Assembly: GCA_964035795.1 (NCBI GenBank) | Contig: OZ038321.1 | Span: 5,880,996 to 5,944,995 of the forward strand | Length of the DNA: 64,000 nt | Source: Pterobdella sp. o SKG-2022 | Lineage: Eukaryota > Annelida > Clitellata > Hirudinida > Piscicolidae | Direction: 5' to 3' | Shown here: in pieces, positions 50,692-59,555 of the stretch | How positions within the stretch are numbered: the first letter of the stretch is position 1 | Layout of the letters: the number at the start of each line of letters is the position of its first letter | Made by a program: the position numbers and the translations under genes | Notes under the pieces: model-generated | Database searches by the model: none | Told to the model about the DNA's origin: nothing | What the model saw: the letters and a program-made list of their open reading frames with translations, nothing else

Positions 50692-51176
50692 ATTCCTGCC
50701 TACCAAAGCTGCTTTTCAAACAGCACAAAATATGACAAAACTTTCCATTTTGACCCACACAATACAGACAACACTACACTACACTCTGATGATACAAAGT
50801 ACTGCAACTGCGATAAGAAGAATATTAATGAGCAGATTAATAGAGGGAATAACTATGGACTTCGCTTCAGAAGTCGAACCAGAGGGTGTTCAAGGGTTAA
50901 TGCGACCAATAATAACCACAGTTTCACATATAACAACAATAATAATGTATATAGCAATACTATTAATAATGATACTACGGATATACCGAACATCAACTTC
51001 GATCCTTCTAATACCTCTACAAACGTGTGTAATGATTGTGGTGGTTGTGTGAAAGATGACACGCCGTCGAGTCTAACTTCCACTAACAGGAACATATGGG
51101 GCAGCAATGCAGACACAGCTGATGATAATTCTGTTGGTTTTATTGTTATAATTTCAGTTATAATATTATATTAGTT
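50692..51176 (+). CDS. Probable exon of the PGC-1-like gene upstream of the RRM
   Basis: The acceptor ataatcctctcaattccag is excellent. From ATT at 50692 a phase-0 frame stays open for 161 codons to TAG at 51174-51176. It has no usable start codon, so it is an exon, not a free gene. It begins IPAYQSCFSNSTKYDKTFHF, is rich in Asn, Thr and Asp, and has a short basic stretch RGNNYGLRFRSRTRGCSR that recalls the basic/RS region before the RRM in PGC-1 proteins. The RRM exon at 52080 needs a phase-0 donor. Candidates are AAC|GTGTGT near 51024, TGT|GTGAAA near 51048 or TCT|GTTGGT near 51131; I cannot choose. Without splicing the product would end in a hydrophobic FIVIISVIILY. Confidence 0.68.
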
Positions 51177-51767
51177 GGTTTTATCCTAGTTTTTTTAGCG
51201 TTATATAAATTCACGTTATTACTATTACTAGCCTTAATATGTGAGAATTTGTTGTTAAACGGTTTTATTTTAAAAAATATAGCATATTTAAGTTGTGGCC
51301 TAGAAACTTCTGAAGTTTACGCCACGTTAGCATGCTAAGGTATAAAGATAGATGGCTGAAATTATGGGGAATTATAGTTTATTTGCTCTTAATACATGCA
51401 TGTAATCGACGCAAGTTTTTAAAACATTATTTATTTAAAATTTGTTAAGATGTTTCTGATGTCAATTTGATTTTACTTTGTATTTAATGCTTAATTTCAA
51501 TGTATTGTAGTTCAAATGAGGGTTTTTCAATGTATTCATTTAATGAATTATCTGGTTAATCGTATTTTTTCATCACATCATAATCATTCATGGACATTCC
51601 TATCTTCTATAAGTAATAATATCATATCTCCTTGATCGATTACATATTCAATAATACTATCATTATTAATCTTTATTCATATCTTCATTTTATTTTCATT
51701 TCAAAATTATTTAGTTTATCATCTCAAAATTGAGAGTGCTTTCGCGTTATAACCTGGATAACATTTG

Positions 51768-52000
51768 GCTTCGTTAGTCGATACCAACAAACTGATATTC
51801 TGGTATCGTTTTCATTTGGTTTGGCGGATGATTTTTCTTTTTGCTGGCAACGGCAAGGCAAACTGCCCAAGTGTGGGAACGGCGGATCTTGAATTCAATA
51901 ATTTCAAGTTGGATGTAAGCTCGGGCTGGCAGTCTATAAAAATTTTTCCCAAATAAATGGCTTTTTTATTTATTACTCTGTTCTAGTATCAATAATCTAG
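51768..52000 (+). repeat. Dispersed repeat family R1, copy 2
   Basis: This is the least decayed copy: caacaaactgatattctgg, ggcaaggcaaactgcccaag, gtgggaacggcggatcttga, tttcaagttggatgtaagct, cgggctggcagtctataaaa. It sits in the intron immediately before the first RRM exon of the PGC-1-like gene and ends about 80 bp before the acceptor. Confidence 0.75.
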
Positions 52001-52079
52001 TTTAACGTCATGCCTAGGTCCATATTAATATCATTTTTCTATTTCTTTAATTATTATTATTATTGTTACTTTTGCACAG

Positions 52080-52141
52080 AAACAACGCAGGACTTTGTAC
52101 ATGGGAAGGATTCCCAGAGGTTTGTCATCCATGCAACTGAG
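52080..52141 (+). CDS. PPARGC1: PGC-1-like exon: start of RRM (RNP2)
   Basis: The acceptor is attgttacttttgcacag and the donor is CTGAG|GTGATG. The 62-nt exon enters in phase 0 and leaves two bases (AG). It encodes KQRRTLYMGRIPRGLSSMQL, where LYMGRI is the RNP2 strand (compare YVGKI in PGC-1alpha). The next exon completes an Arg codon and continues the first RRM helix. The intron that follows is about 3.6 kb and carries two antisense LINE fragments. Confidence 0.9.
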
Positions 52142-55100
52142 GTGATGATATTGATATAAGAATTAAATAACAATATTATTTTTAATTTTTTTTAATTTAT
52201 GTTATAGAATAATAATAAGATACTAATGGGAGAAATAATAATACTTGTAAAATTAAGATGATAACGAAGATAATATTGATCGTGAAAAGTCAATTTGTAG
52301 ATACTAGATCATAATTAGGAACATTGTCAATCAATCAATCAAATCCTTTTTATAGCCCGTTTTCCTTTACCAAGGGTTGGGCTTTTGAAATTTCTATCTC
52401 GAAGTCGGCCTTTCCATTCAGAGCGATCGAGTGGATCCGCACAAACCATGTCTAGCTTTCTTTTATCGTTCAATATGAGCTCATTCCGAGTCTTTTTGGG
52501 CCTACCAGACTTCTTGCAAATATCTAAATCCAACTTTCGCACTTGAGAAATCCAACCCACGCTACGCCCTACATATCCAAACCACCTCATCCTGCTTGTA
52601 CGAAGAACTAACTCAACATCCTGAATGCCAAGTTTTGAAAAGAGTGAGTGAGAGCAAACGTTATCATTCGAACCAGAAACCATTAGCTTTGTCTTACCCA
52701 TATTTACCCTCAACCCCTTTTTCTCCATCTCCGATCTCCATGTTCTCAACTTCACTAAAAGTTCATCCATGGACTGAGCACTCACCCTTAAGTCGTCAGC
52801 ATACAAGATCTCCCTAGGGCAACCTGTACGAAACTCCATAGATAAAGCTTCCAGCACAATAACAATAAGTAATGGACTAAGAACAGAACCTTGATAGACA
52901 CCTACCCGAACATCAAACGAGTTGCTATATTCATCACCAACTCTCACCCTACTTCTTACTTCCTTGTACATGGATTGTACAATTCTCACAAGCCATTCAT
53001 CAATTTTCAATTTTCGCATACTCCACCAAATCACTTCCCGTGGCACTCTGTCAAAGGCATTCTCTAGATCAATGAATGCTAAGTAGAGGGGCTTACCAGC
53101 AACCAGATGCTTTTCCTGTAACTGACGGAGGATAAATATGGTATCAGTTGTACCCCGACTTTGCATAAAACCACATTGGATATCATTAATCACCACCCTC
53201 TGTCTGATAAAACCTTCCACTACGCGCTCCAAAACCTTCATGACCTGATCAATTAACTTTAAACCCCTATAGTTAGACCTGTTTAAGGCATCACCTTTAC
53301 CCTTATATACACTGACTATGTGACTTTCCTTCCACTCAGACGGTATATGGTTCCCAAAGATGATGTCTTCAATGAGATCTCGAATCATACTAGCACCACT
53401 TGAACCTGCGGCCTTGAGCATCTCAGCAACAATACCTGAAGGACCCGCTGCTTTCCCTTTCATCTTATTAATGGCCTTTCTAACTATTGCTATAGTGATA
53501 TGTTCGCTGGAACCTTCCACGGGACAGACTTCGGACAAACCACCTGGGTTCCATGAAAACTCCACATTGAGACGGTGCATATAATGCTCTCTCCATGCTT
53601 CTTTTTTGGAATCAACATTCAGGGACATTTGGCCATTATTATTTCTCACCGGTTTATCTCCAATGACGTCCTGGTTCTCTCATCGGATCTGGGATTGATT
53701 TGTTTGAACGCAATCTTGGCATCAGTTTTGGCTATGTGCACAGCAAGGTTGGATGCACGTTTAGCAACTTGATAAGCATCTCTGTCCCCTGCTTTCCATA
53801 CTTTGAAACATTTGCGTTTGTGGGACACAGCTTGCTGCACCTTTTCATTCCACAACCAAGTCTGCCTCTTCCAGGTATGTTTTGCAGAGACTCCACAAAC
53901 CTGTTTTGTAGCATTAATCAAATTGTTTTTCAGGTACTTCCAACGCTCATCCAAAGTTTTACCAGTTTCATTTCCTTGGATTGATGCATTGAAGCAATTA
54001 CAAAATTCAACTTGATTTCCAAAGTCTCTTAGTTTCCAGACTTTTGTACGAGGAACAAACTTTCTTTTGGGGTGAGCATGAGTGCAAACCTTGAAGTCAC
54101 CGACCACTAGTCTATGCTGTGTTGCACACTCCTCCCCAACAATGACTTTCACATTAGAGACCATTTTTCTAAAACTTTTCTTATACAATATGTAGTCAAT
54201 TTGGGTTTTACATTCTCTTGACTGGTATGTAACCAGATGTTCAAATTTTTTCTTGAACCACGAGTTACCAACAACCAGCTCATTGGCAACAGCAAATTCC
54301 AGCAGTCTTTCACCTTCATTGTTTTTTTTTTCCCAAAGCCTGTCCACCATGCACATCTTCAAAAGCAGTAGTGTGATCCTATATGTCTCCACTTATGATT
54401 AGCTGTTCCGAAGATGAAACTCTAGCTATGGTGGATTGAAGCACATAATAGAATTGATCTTTTACACTCTCACTAAGGTTAGCTTGAGGTGCATAAACAC
54501 TCACAAAAACAAACAACTGATCCAACCACCATTCGAATGAGAATGATTCTATCTGAGACTCTAATCACTTCAAACACTTTCTCCCACCACTTCTCAGCCA
54601 GTAGAATTCCTACACCACAAGTGCCCTCATCATTCCCACAACCAAAATACTTATATCGAGAGACTCTGCCTGCAATAAGTTTAAGGTTGGTCTTCCAACG
54701 AGTCTCTTGTAAACAACACAGATCGACTCTCCTCCTTGACATGGTTTCCACCACTTCAGAAGCCTTCCCCCTCATCGAACCAACATCTAAAGATCCGACT
54801 CGATTGTGATAAGATTAACAATAAGAATAATAGTGGTAATTTGAATAATAACCCCTTTAAAAAATAATAATATCGATATTATTTAAGTAATCATAATAGA
54901 AAATAAACTATACATTAGATACCTTTTTATTAGCTTAATCAATATGTAATGTGGAGTGGTTGGGTGATCTAATATTGTTAACCTTGTATGATCAATCAAA
55001 TCCTTCTCATAGCCCTTTTTCTCCTTTACCAAGGGTTTGAATTTTTGAAAGTTCTATCTTGAAGTCGACCTTTTTATTCAGAGCCATCGAGTGAATCCAC

Positions 55101-57079
55101 ACAAACCATTTTTAGCTTCCTTTTATCATTCAATATAAGCTCGTTCCAAGTCTTTTTGGGCCTACCAGGCTTCTTGCAAGTATCTAAATCCAACTTTCGC
55201 ACCTGAGAGATCCAACCCACGCTACGCTCTACTTGTTCAAACCACCTCATCCTGCTTGTACGAAGAACTACCTCAACATCCCTATGAAAGTTTTGAAAGT
55301 AGTGAGTGAGAACAAACTTTATCATTTGTTTTGATGTTGCACATCCAGCGAATCATGGCAAGGTCCTTTTCGTATGAGTAGTTCAAAAATCCCCAGTGTT
55401 CCACGTTCATACGTAATATTTTGTGAACGGATGTACCAAATAACCGTACACTGATGTTTGATCATTTCGATTAAATGTCCTTAATAAGTTCGAAAACCTC
55501 AAAAGCTGGTTTTGTTGTTTTGTTTTTAGTTAGTAATCTTCAAATTTCGGTTTTAAAGTTTTTCATAAACAACTGTAGAAGAATTTTATTGAATCTCATT
55601 TTTTCGGAATTCAAAAAACCGTACAATTTCAGACTCAAGTGTTGAAGTTAATTTAAATATTATGTTGTTTTGTATTATTTTTTTGTTATTATGATTATTA
55701 TTGTTTTTTTAATCATTTTTATTATTGTATTTCATAGGAAGTTGTTTGAGAGATTTGGACGCATAGCCCATTGCAGTGTTCACTTCAGAGAAATGGGGTT
55801 TCTACTCTTAATAATAATAATAATAATAATCATTTTTTTAGATCGACTATTAGTTGGGGCTCGTTAGCTCAACAGATGTTTCACAGGGCGCTGCTCCTTG
55901 TGTACTTAATGTCGGCCCACGCGGGATCGAACCCGGTACTTTTAAATGATTAGTCTAATGCTCTACCACTGAGCTATATGGGCCGACGTCAGCATTAAGT
56001 ACACAAGGAGTAGCGCCCTGGGAAACATCTGTTGAGCTAACAAAACCCAAACTTGGGGCGCCTAATGGTCTATAATAATAATAATAATAATAATAATAAG
56101 AATAATAAAAGTCATAACAACAATATATTTTTCATATTTTTAATTAGTTTCCAAAGTGCATTAGTTTCAATCATATTGATGTGTTGTTGTTGGTGTTACT
56201 TTAGAGACAACTACGGCTTTGTGACGTTTGCAAGACATGGGGATGCGGTCAGAGCTATTGAAAGTAGCTTATCATAATTATGTTTTGTTTATTCATATTT
56301 TCATCATGGCTAATGTATATATAATTTTTTTTCTTGTTTTCTCTGGTTATACTCAAACAAAATTTGACTAGCAGCAACTTAATTTCTTAAATTTCTTTAT
56401 TACTTTGTTATTAATATAACTATTTATATATTGTCATATATTATCATCATCATCTTTTCTATTACATTAATCTCGATATTATCATTATCTTATCATCATT
56501 TTTATTTTTATCATCAATCTAGAGAGCAGGGAGATGCATGAGTGCAGAGGGTGGGATGTATGTTTCGGAGGCAGAAGGAGGTTCTGTGAAGCTGACTACA
56601 TCGACCTTGGTGGGGATGAGAGGATGATCAATGAGTAGCACTCATAATAATAATGATAATAATTTGAGTAATAATATCAATAAAAAGATCATTTTCATTA
56701 TTAAACTTATAAGAATGGTTCAAGTGATAGCATTTTTTTGTTCTAACTGTTTAATAAATTTTCCATAATTAAAATAAAAATCAAGATATTATTAAAATTT
56801 AAAATAGTTTAATGGATAACAATAAAATAGAAATAACCATATAATCGCCCCTCCTTCTTATAGTCTTCTGCTATTTGAGCGCCTCTGCTGCAAACCTAGT
56901 TTGCAAACTGTGCGCCATAGAAAAACATGAATAATATTAATAACCAGTAATAATCAAATTAATAATATGGCGCATGAGCAGACGGGAGTCACCAAGTGAG
57001 AGAGGAGTATGAGGTGGCCAGCAAAAGTGGACCCAGTTTCAATGAACTTCTCAGCCAGGCTTTCAGGCATAGGAGTTAA
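52080..57079 (+). CDS. PPARGC1: PGC-1 family transcriptional coactivator, C-terminal RRM half (five exons, spliced)
   Basis: Exons 52080-52141, 55738-55797, 56205-56263, 56523-56609 and 56982-57079 join without any frame break and end at TAA 57077-57079. The product is an RNA-recognition motif with RNP2 LYMGRI and RNP1 DNYGFVTF, followed by CFGGRRRFCEADYIDLD and a tail ending FNELLSQAFRHRS. From knowledge of the family, vertebrate PGC-1alpha, PGC-1beta and PRC have the same order: RNP2, RNP1 of type GDSYGFITY, then FCGRKQFF..NYADLD, then a tail ending DSLLKEAQRSLRR. PGC-1 proteins are nuclear coactivators of nuclear receptors and NRF-type factors that drive mitochondrial biogenesis; the RRM links transcription to RNA processing. 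All introns are GT-AG. N-terminal activation regions are not proven here, though upstream exons listed separately probably belong. The family call is strong; the orthologue within the family is undecided. Confidence 0.92.
52339..53649 (-). pseudogene. Reverse transcriptase domain of the RTE-like LINE
   Basis: This 436-codon frame encodes the RT fingers and palm with FIDLENAFDRVPRE, GVYQGSVLSPLL and the catalytic ILYADDL. It then has the thumb-like NMGKTKLMVSG block and the C-terminal RTSRMRWFGYVGRS to KKSGRPKKT region common in RTE-type elements. The catalytic Asp pair is present. The upstream half lies in another frame (shift near 53647), so no full-length polyprotein is made. Family usual length with endonuclease is about 900-1000 residues. 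Confidence 0.9.
53646..54392 (-). pseudogene. LINE endonuclease C-terminal part and linker, frameshifted
   Basis: The frame carries the end of the AP endonuclease: RLLEFAVANELVVGNSWF, the TQIDYIL strand with its Asp, and CATQHRLVVGDF. This is followed by the linker to the RT. It is separated from the first endonuclease segment by a stop and a frameshift between about 54393 and 54480, where VYAPQ and a damaged GD motif followed by TAG can be read. It runs into the RT frame at about 53647 through another frameshift. Confidence 0.85.
54479..54800 (-). pseudogene. LINE endonuclease N-terminal part
   Basis: The frame reads NRVGSLDVGSMRGKASEVVE and then RRRVDLCCLQETRWK, the first catalytic Glu motif of the AP endonuclease. 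A one-base loss near 54500 moves the following VSVYAPQ into another frame. There is no full 5' end: host-like AT-rich DNA resumes near 54815. Confidence 0.82.
54990..55335 (-). mobile_element. Second, short 3' fragment of the same RTE-like family
   Basis: The plus strand starts gatcaatcaaatccttctca, the same 3' tail as the first copy. It covers only the last ~330 bp of the element. The frame 55074-55325 (minus) has RTSRMRWFEQVERSVGWISQ and KKPGRPKKTWNELILND, matching the first copy closely with scattered differences. The two copies are in the same orientation about 175 bp apart and are both 3'-anchored, so they are independent 5'-truncated insertions and not one broken copy. Confidence 0.9.
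55738..55797 (+). CDS. PPARGC1: PGC-1-like exon: RRM helix 1 and strand 2
   Basis: The acceptor is attgtatttcatag and the donor is ATGGG|GTTTCT, a weak donor. The 60-nt exon contributes one base to the Arg codon, 19 codons, and two bases to the following Gly. It reads KLFERFGRIAHCSVHFREM. This matches the family pattern of an acidic/basic helix followed by FG.I..C.V..R, as in LRDRF..FGEIEECTVNLRD of PGC-1alpha. The frame is fixed by both neighbours. Confidence 0.9.
55801..55832. repeat. (AAT)n, left of the fold-back element
   Basis: Short pure AAT run starting just after the donor of exon 55738-55797. It matches the run on the far side of the fold-back element. Confidence 0.9.
55838..56073. 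mobile_element. Fold-back element enclosing a tRNA-like sequence, inserted in an (AAT)n tract
   Basis: Arms 55863-55919 and 55979-56041 are inverted copies: each begins or ends with gttagctcaacagatgttt, with two mismatches and one 6-nt indel over ~57 bp. They enclose the tRNA-like segment 55914-55985. Weaker inverted similarity extends outward to tagatcgactattag on the left and attaggcgcc-type sequence on the right. Pure (AAT)n runs flank both sides (55809-55830 and 56073-56099), as if the element split a microsatellite. It fills most of the 407-nt intron between the two RRM exons 55738 and 56205. Confidence 0.85.
55914..55985 (-). repeat. tRNA-Ile(AAU)-like sequence in the fold-back element
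   Basis: On the minus strand the A box TAGCTCAGTGGTAGAGC, an anticodon stem-loop TTAGA-CTAATCA-TTTAA and the B box GGGTTCGATCCCG are clear. The ends can pair (GGCCCA with TGGGCC). Against a working gene: position 37 would be a pyrimidine, and the T arm is distorted (CGGG/CCCG closes only a 6-nt loop; a 7-nt loop breaks pairs). The same distortion occurs in related copies, so I call it a SINE or repeat head, not a tRNA gene. Confidence 0.72.
56071..56108. repeat. (AAT)n, right of the fold-back element
   Basis: Pure AAT run, the mirror flank of the fold-back insertion. Confidence 0.9.
56205..56263 (+). CDS. PPARGC1: PGC-1-like exon: RNP1 of the RRM
   Basis: The acceptor is ttggtgttactttag and the donor is GAAA|GTAGCT. 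The 59-nt exon supplies the last base of a Gly codon, then DNYGFVTFARHGDAVRAIE and one base of the next codon. The joined text MGDNYGFVTF is the RNP1 octamer with its preceding Gly, as in GDSYGFITY of PGC-1alpha. The aromatic residues expected for RNA contact are present (Tyr at 3, Phe at 5 of YGFVTF). Confidence 0.92.
56523..56609 (+). CDS. PPARGC1: PGC-1-like exon: end of RRM and family-specific FGGRRRFC motif
   Basis: The acceptor is tttatcatcaatctag and the donor is CCTTG|GTGGGG. The 87-nt exon completes a Lys codon and then reads SREMHECRGWDVCFGGRRRF followed by CEADYIDL. The segment from CFGGRRRF to DYIDL matches FCGRKQFF..NYADL of PGC-1alpha and the equivalent YGGLRHF..YTDYD of PRC. 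It lies beyond a generic RRM, so it is what separates this protein from other RRM proteins. Confidence 0.92.
56982..57079 (+). CDS. PPARGC1: PGC-1-like last coding exon and stop
   Basis: The acceptor is gcgcatgagcag, chosen because it gives Asp with the single G left by the previous exon, so DYIDLD is formed. The 98-nt coding part ends TAA at 57077-57079. It reads GSHQVREEYEVASKSGPSF and then NELLSQAFRHRS. The end matches the family C-terminus (KYDSLDFDSLLKEAQRSLRR in PGC-1alpha) in position and pattern. The 3' flank is AT-rich; no single polyadenylation signal could be chosen. Confidence 0.9.
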
Positions 57080-59260
57080 TGGACATTATTGTCATTATCA
57101 TTTTTGATGTTTCCACCATTCTATCATAACTGATTGATTTTGAAAACATACTCTTGCATTTCAGTTTGATATGATTCATCTTTCATTTGAGTTGATCCTC
57201 ATTATTAAAAGGGTTTCCTGTGGTTCGTTTGGTTTCACTGTTATACTCATACTTCCACCTTTCAAAAACTATTTCAAACTATATGTTTTTTATCTTAATC
57301 CCTCATTTCTTATCTGCTGTTTTATGTTATATCTAAAAAATATTTGGTTGCTAGGACGTCAAAATTTGATGATAAAAGATAATAGCTAAATAAGTATTAG
57401 AATTCCACGTTATCAATAGCTTTAAATTGAACAGTCAAATTTTCAAGTATAACTTAATCAGGATACAAAGTTTATGTTGGTTTTCTAATCTCAAAAACCA
57501 AGCTAAAAAATTATAGTAACTCATAGTTTATTATGAAATAGTTTATTTTAACTTTTTGTGTTTAAGTTAAAAATTTTTTGTTTACGAGATTATTTTTTGC
57601 AGTGTGATATAGTTATCTTTTTGTTTCACTTGAATGTATAAAACCTTGTATAAAGTCTAACATATTATGGGCATATCTGTGGTGGCGTCATGGTATTATA
57701 TTATTTTTATTTATGTTTGAAGATTCTTATGGTATGTTTTTTATGTTTTATTCATTTTAACTATAAAAATTTCTATGCATTCACTATTAATGAAATTGTA
57801 TTTTTCGATAATCTTTTCTATAAAAGCTATATTGTTTGCTGATTATGATCGTACGTGTGCAAAATCACATAAGATAGTGTTTTATTTTCCATTCAATAAT
57901 ATTTTCTGTCATTTTGATAGTTTCCCGTTCTAATAAATAATTTTTGCAACCAATTAGATATTTTTCCAAATAAATATGCTTGAACTAACACATTGTCTTT
58001 CTTCAAATCCACTCGTGCGGGCTGTGAATGGTAAATACATATACAAAAATCTATCCATTCAAGTATTATTCGGACTGAGCAAAAAGCGTATCACAAATGA
58101 ACGCTTATTTAAACCATTAGTTTTTATATAATTAACAGATATTTTTTATACTAGTGTTGTAAATACATTTGAACACTCCTACAAGCCAAACACTGCTCGT
58201 CAACAAATCTAACGCATAACCGATAAAAATACTCAAATCAGTTTAGAAAAATGTTTATTTCACATAGTTGTTATGCCATGTGTCACTGGTACCAATGAAA
58301 TTACATCAAGAATACAACCCTCACAAAACGTGGTTTAACGTTGTCAGCACTTGGATGGGGCATTGATCACTTTATGTTGACATTTGAAAACACTCTGAAA
58401 AGTTCGTAAATAAAATTTTTAAAAAGACAATGAATTTTGACCCATGTAAAAAAGTGTGAACTTTATTGCAATGAATATATTGAGAAAAAATCAAAAACAA
58501 TGTTCTTTTTAAAAAGCCATAAAACACTGCATCTGCTATGACAGACAATAGGAAAGCTTAAGGTCTTTAAGGATGTCTACATGGCTCGCTATAAAGAATA
58601 CAAAAACAAGCTTTTGGTTTTCCACAAAGACAACTAAGAGATTTTTTGAATAGAAGGTTTCTAAAAACCATCGCAATTACTTTTTTAATTTAAAATATGA
58701 TTTTTAAAGTTATATTATTAGTTACCTGATGATGAAATAGAAAACATAGAGAAACTTCGTGTCAACAAAAAATTAAACATCTAATATATCATGTTTCAGT
58801 GAGAGTTTACAATATCTTTAGAAACTATTTGAATTTTATTTTTTAACTTTGAGATCCAAATTTTTATTTAAAAATCCGACTTAACGTTTTAAAAGCACAT
58901 CGTGAAAAATTTTGCTGCTTTTCGATAAAAATATATTAAATTACATTAATAAATCTGTGACTTTTCATATGGTCATACAATATCTATTTTGGTTTTTAAA
59001 AGGCATCGTATGCTCTTAGTGAAATTTGATTTTTTGAAATATACTTTTTGGTTTATGCGAAATTCATTTAGAAAACATGTAAAACAAATTTTATTCAACT
59101 GAAATTTTTGATAAGTACAATCTTATGGTAATTCATTCGTCAAGTTATGGTGAAATTATTAGATATATTACATTGTCTTTTAAGAAATTCCTCATAAATC
59201 AAGAAACATCTTAAAAAATTCAAATTTATTAAGAACATACGATGTCTCTTAGAAGCTACA
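57080..59260. other. 3' flank of the PGC-1-like gene
   Basis: AT-rich. AATAAA motifs are frequent (for example near 57930), so no cleavage site can be assigned. The 72-codon + frame 57171-57389 begins at TTG and is not accepted. Confidence 0.5.
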
Positions 59261-59328
59261 TTACCACCCACCATGAGGTGGGTCTCTACTCTTCTAGTAC
59301 TCAACTCAAACTGCTCAAAATCAAACAT
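59140..59328 (-). CDS. 62-codon ORF
   Basis: ATG-initiated: MFDFEQFELSTRRVETHLMV, then ASKRHRMFLINLNFLRCFLI. It overlaps a perfect small hairpin at 59267-59284. Near chance length, but coding-like at its start. Confidence 0.28.
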   Translation of the reverse strand: MFDFEQFELSTRRVETHLMVGGNVASKRHRMFLINLNFLRCFLIYEEFLKRQCNISNNFTIT

Positions 59329-59414
59329 TTGAAGACTTTATTTTCTAAATTCCAATCATTAAATTATAAAATTAGTAATGTCATGTAAAGCGGTATTTAT
59401 AAAACGCTTTTCCT

Positions 59415-59555
59415 TATAGATCAAAGCGCTTGCTACAAATTTAATGTAGCGAAAACACACTGTAGAACAGGTACTAATTGTCGGCCCATGCGGGATCGAA
59501 CCCGGTAACTTTAGATAATTAGTCTAACGATCAACCATTGAGCTACAGGGACCGT
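59415..59555 (-). repeat. tRNA-derived SINE-like copy
   Basis: The minus strand has a tRNA-Ile-like head (TAGCTCAATGGTTGATCG, TTAGACTAATTATCTAA, GGGTTCGATCCCG) ending GGGCCGAC. It is followed by a body containing a hairpin-like stretch complementary to gctacaaatttaatgtagc. The same body, about 30 nt around gctacaaatttaatgtag, is shared with the copy near 29.1 kb, which shows a dispersed family. Confidence 0.78.

Larger units (their letters stand above)
52327..54815 (-). mobile_element. RTE-like non-LTR retrotransposon, 5'-truncated and inactivated
   Basis: Read on the minus strand, this element encodes an AP endonuclease followed by a reverse transcriptase. It ends in a short tandem tail of TTGA/TGAT units (plus strand tcaatcaatcaatcaa at 52327-52342), a typical RTE 3' end. 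Endonuclease motifs include VDLCCLQETRWK, VYAPQ, a damaged GD..DH motif and TQIDYIL. RT motifs include AFDRVPRE, YQGSVLSPLL and YADDL. G+C is well above the host DNA. The left protein edge starts only a few codons before the endonuclease, so the 5' end is truncated or lost. It lies antisense in the PGC-1-like intron between exons 52080 and 55738. Confidence 0.93.

Noticed and set aside
50732..51052. 106-codon + frame and the overlapping minus frame 50853-51116
   Set aside because: They overlap the phase-0 exon 50692-51176, which has the good acceptor and the phase that fits the exon before it.
52596..54809. Several + strand frames (52596, 53360, 53575, 53700, 53803, 54489)
   Set aside because: They are antisense shadows of the LINE coding region.
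55914..55985. Functional tRNA-Ile gene
   Set aside because: Pyrimidine at position 37, distorted T arm and matching defects in sister copies point to a repeat.
56053..56277. 74-codon + frame starting over the (AAT)n run
   Set aside because: Only its end (exon 56205-56263) is real; the Asn-rich start is microsatellite and intron.
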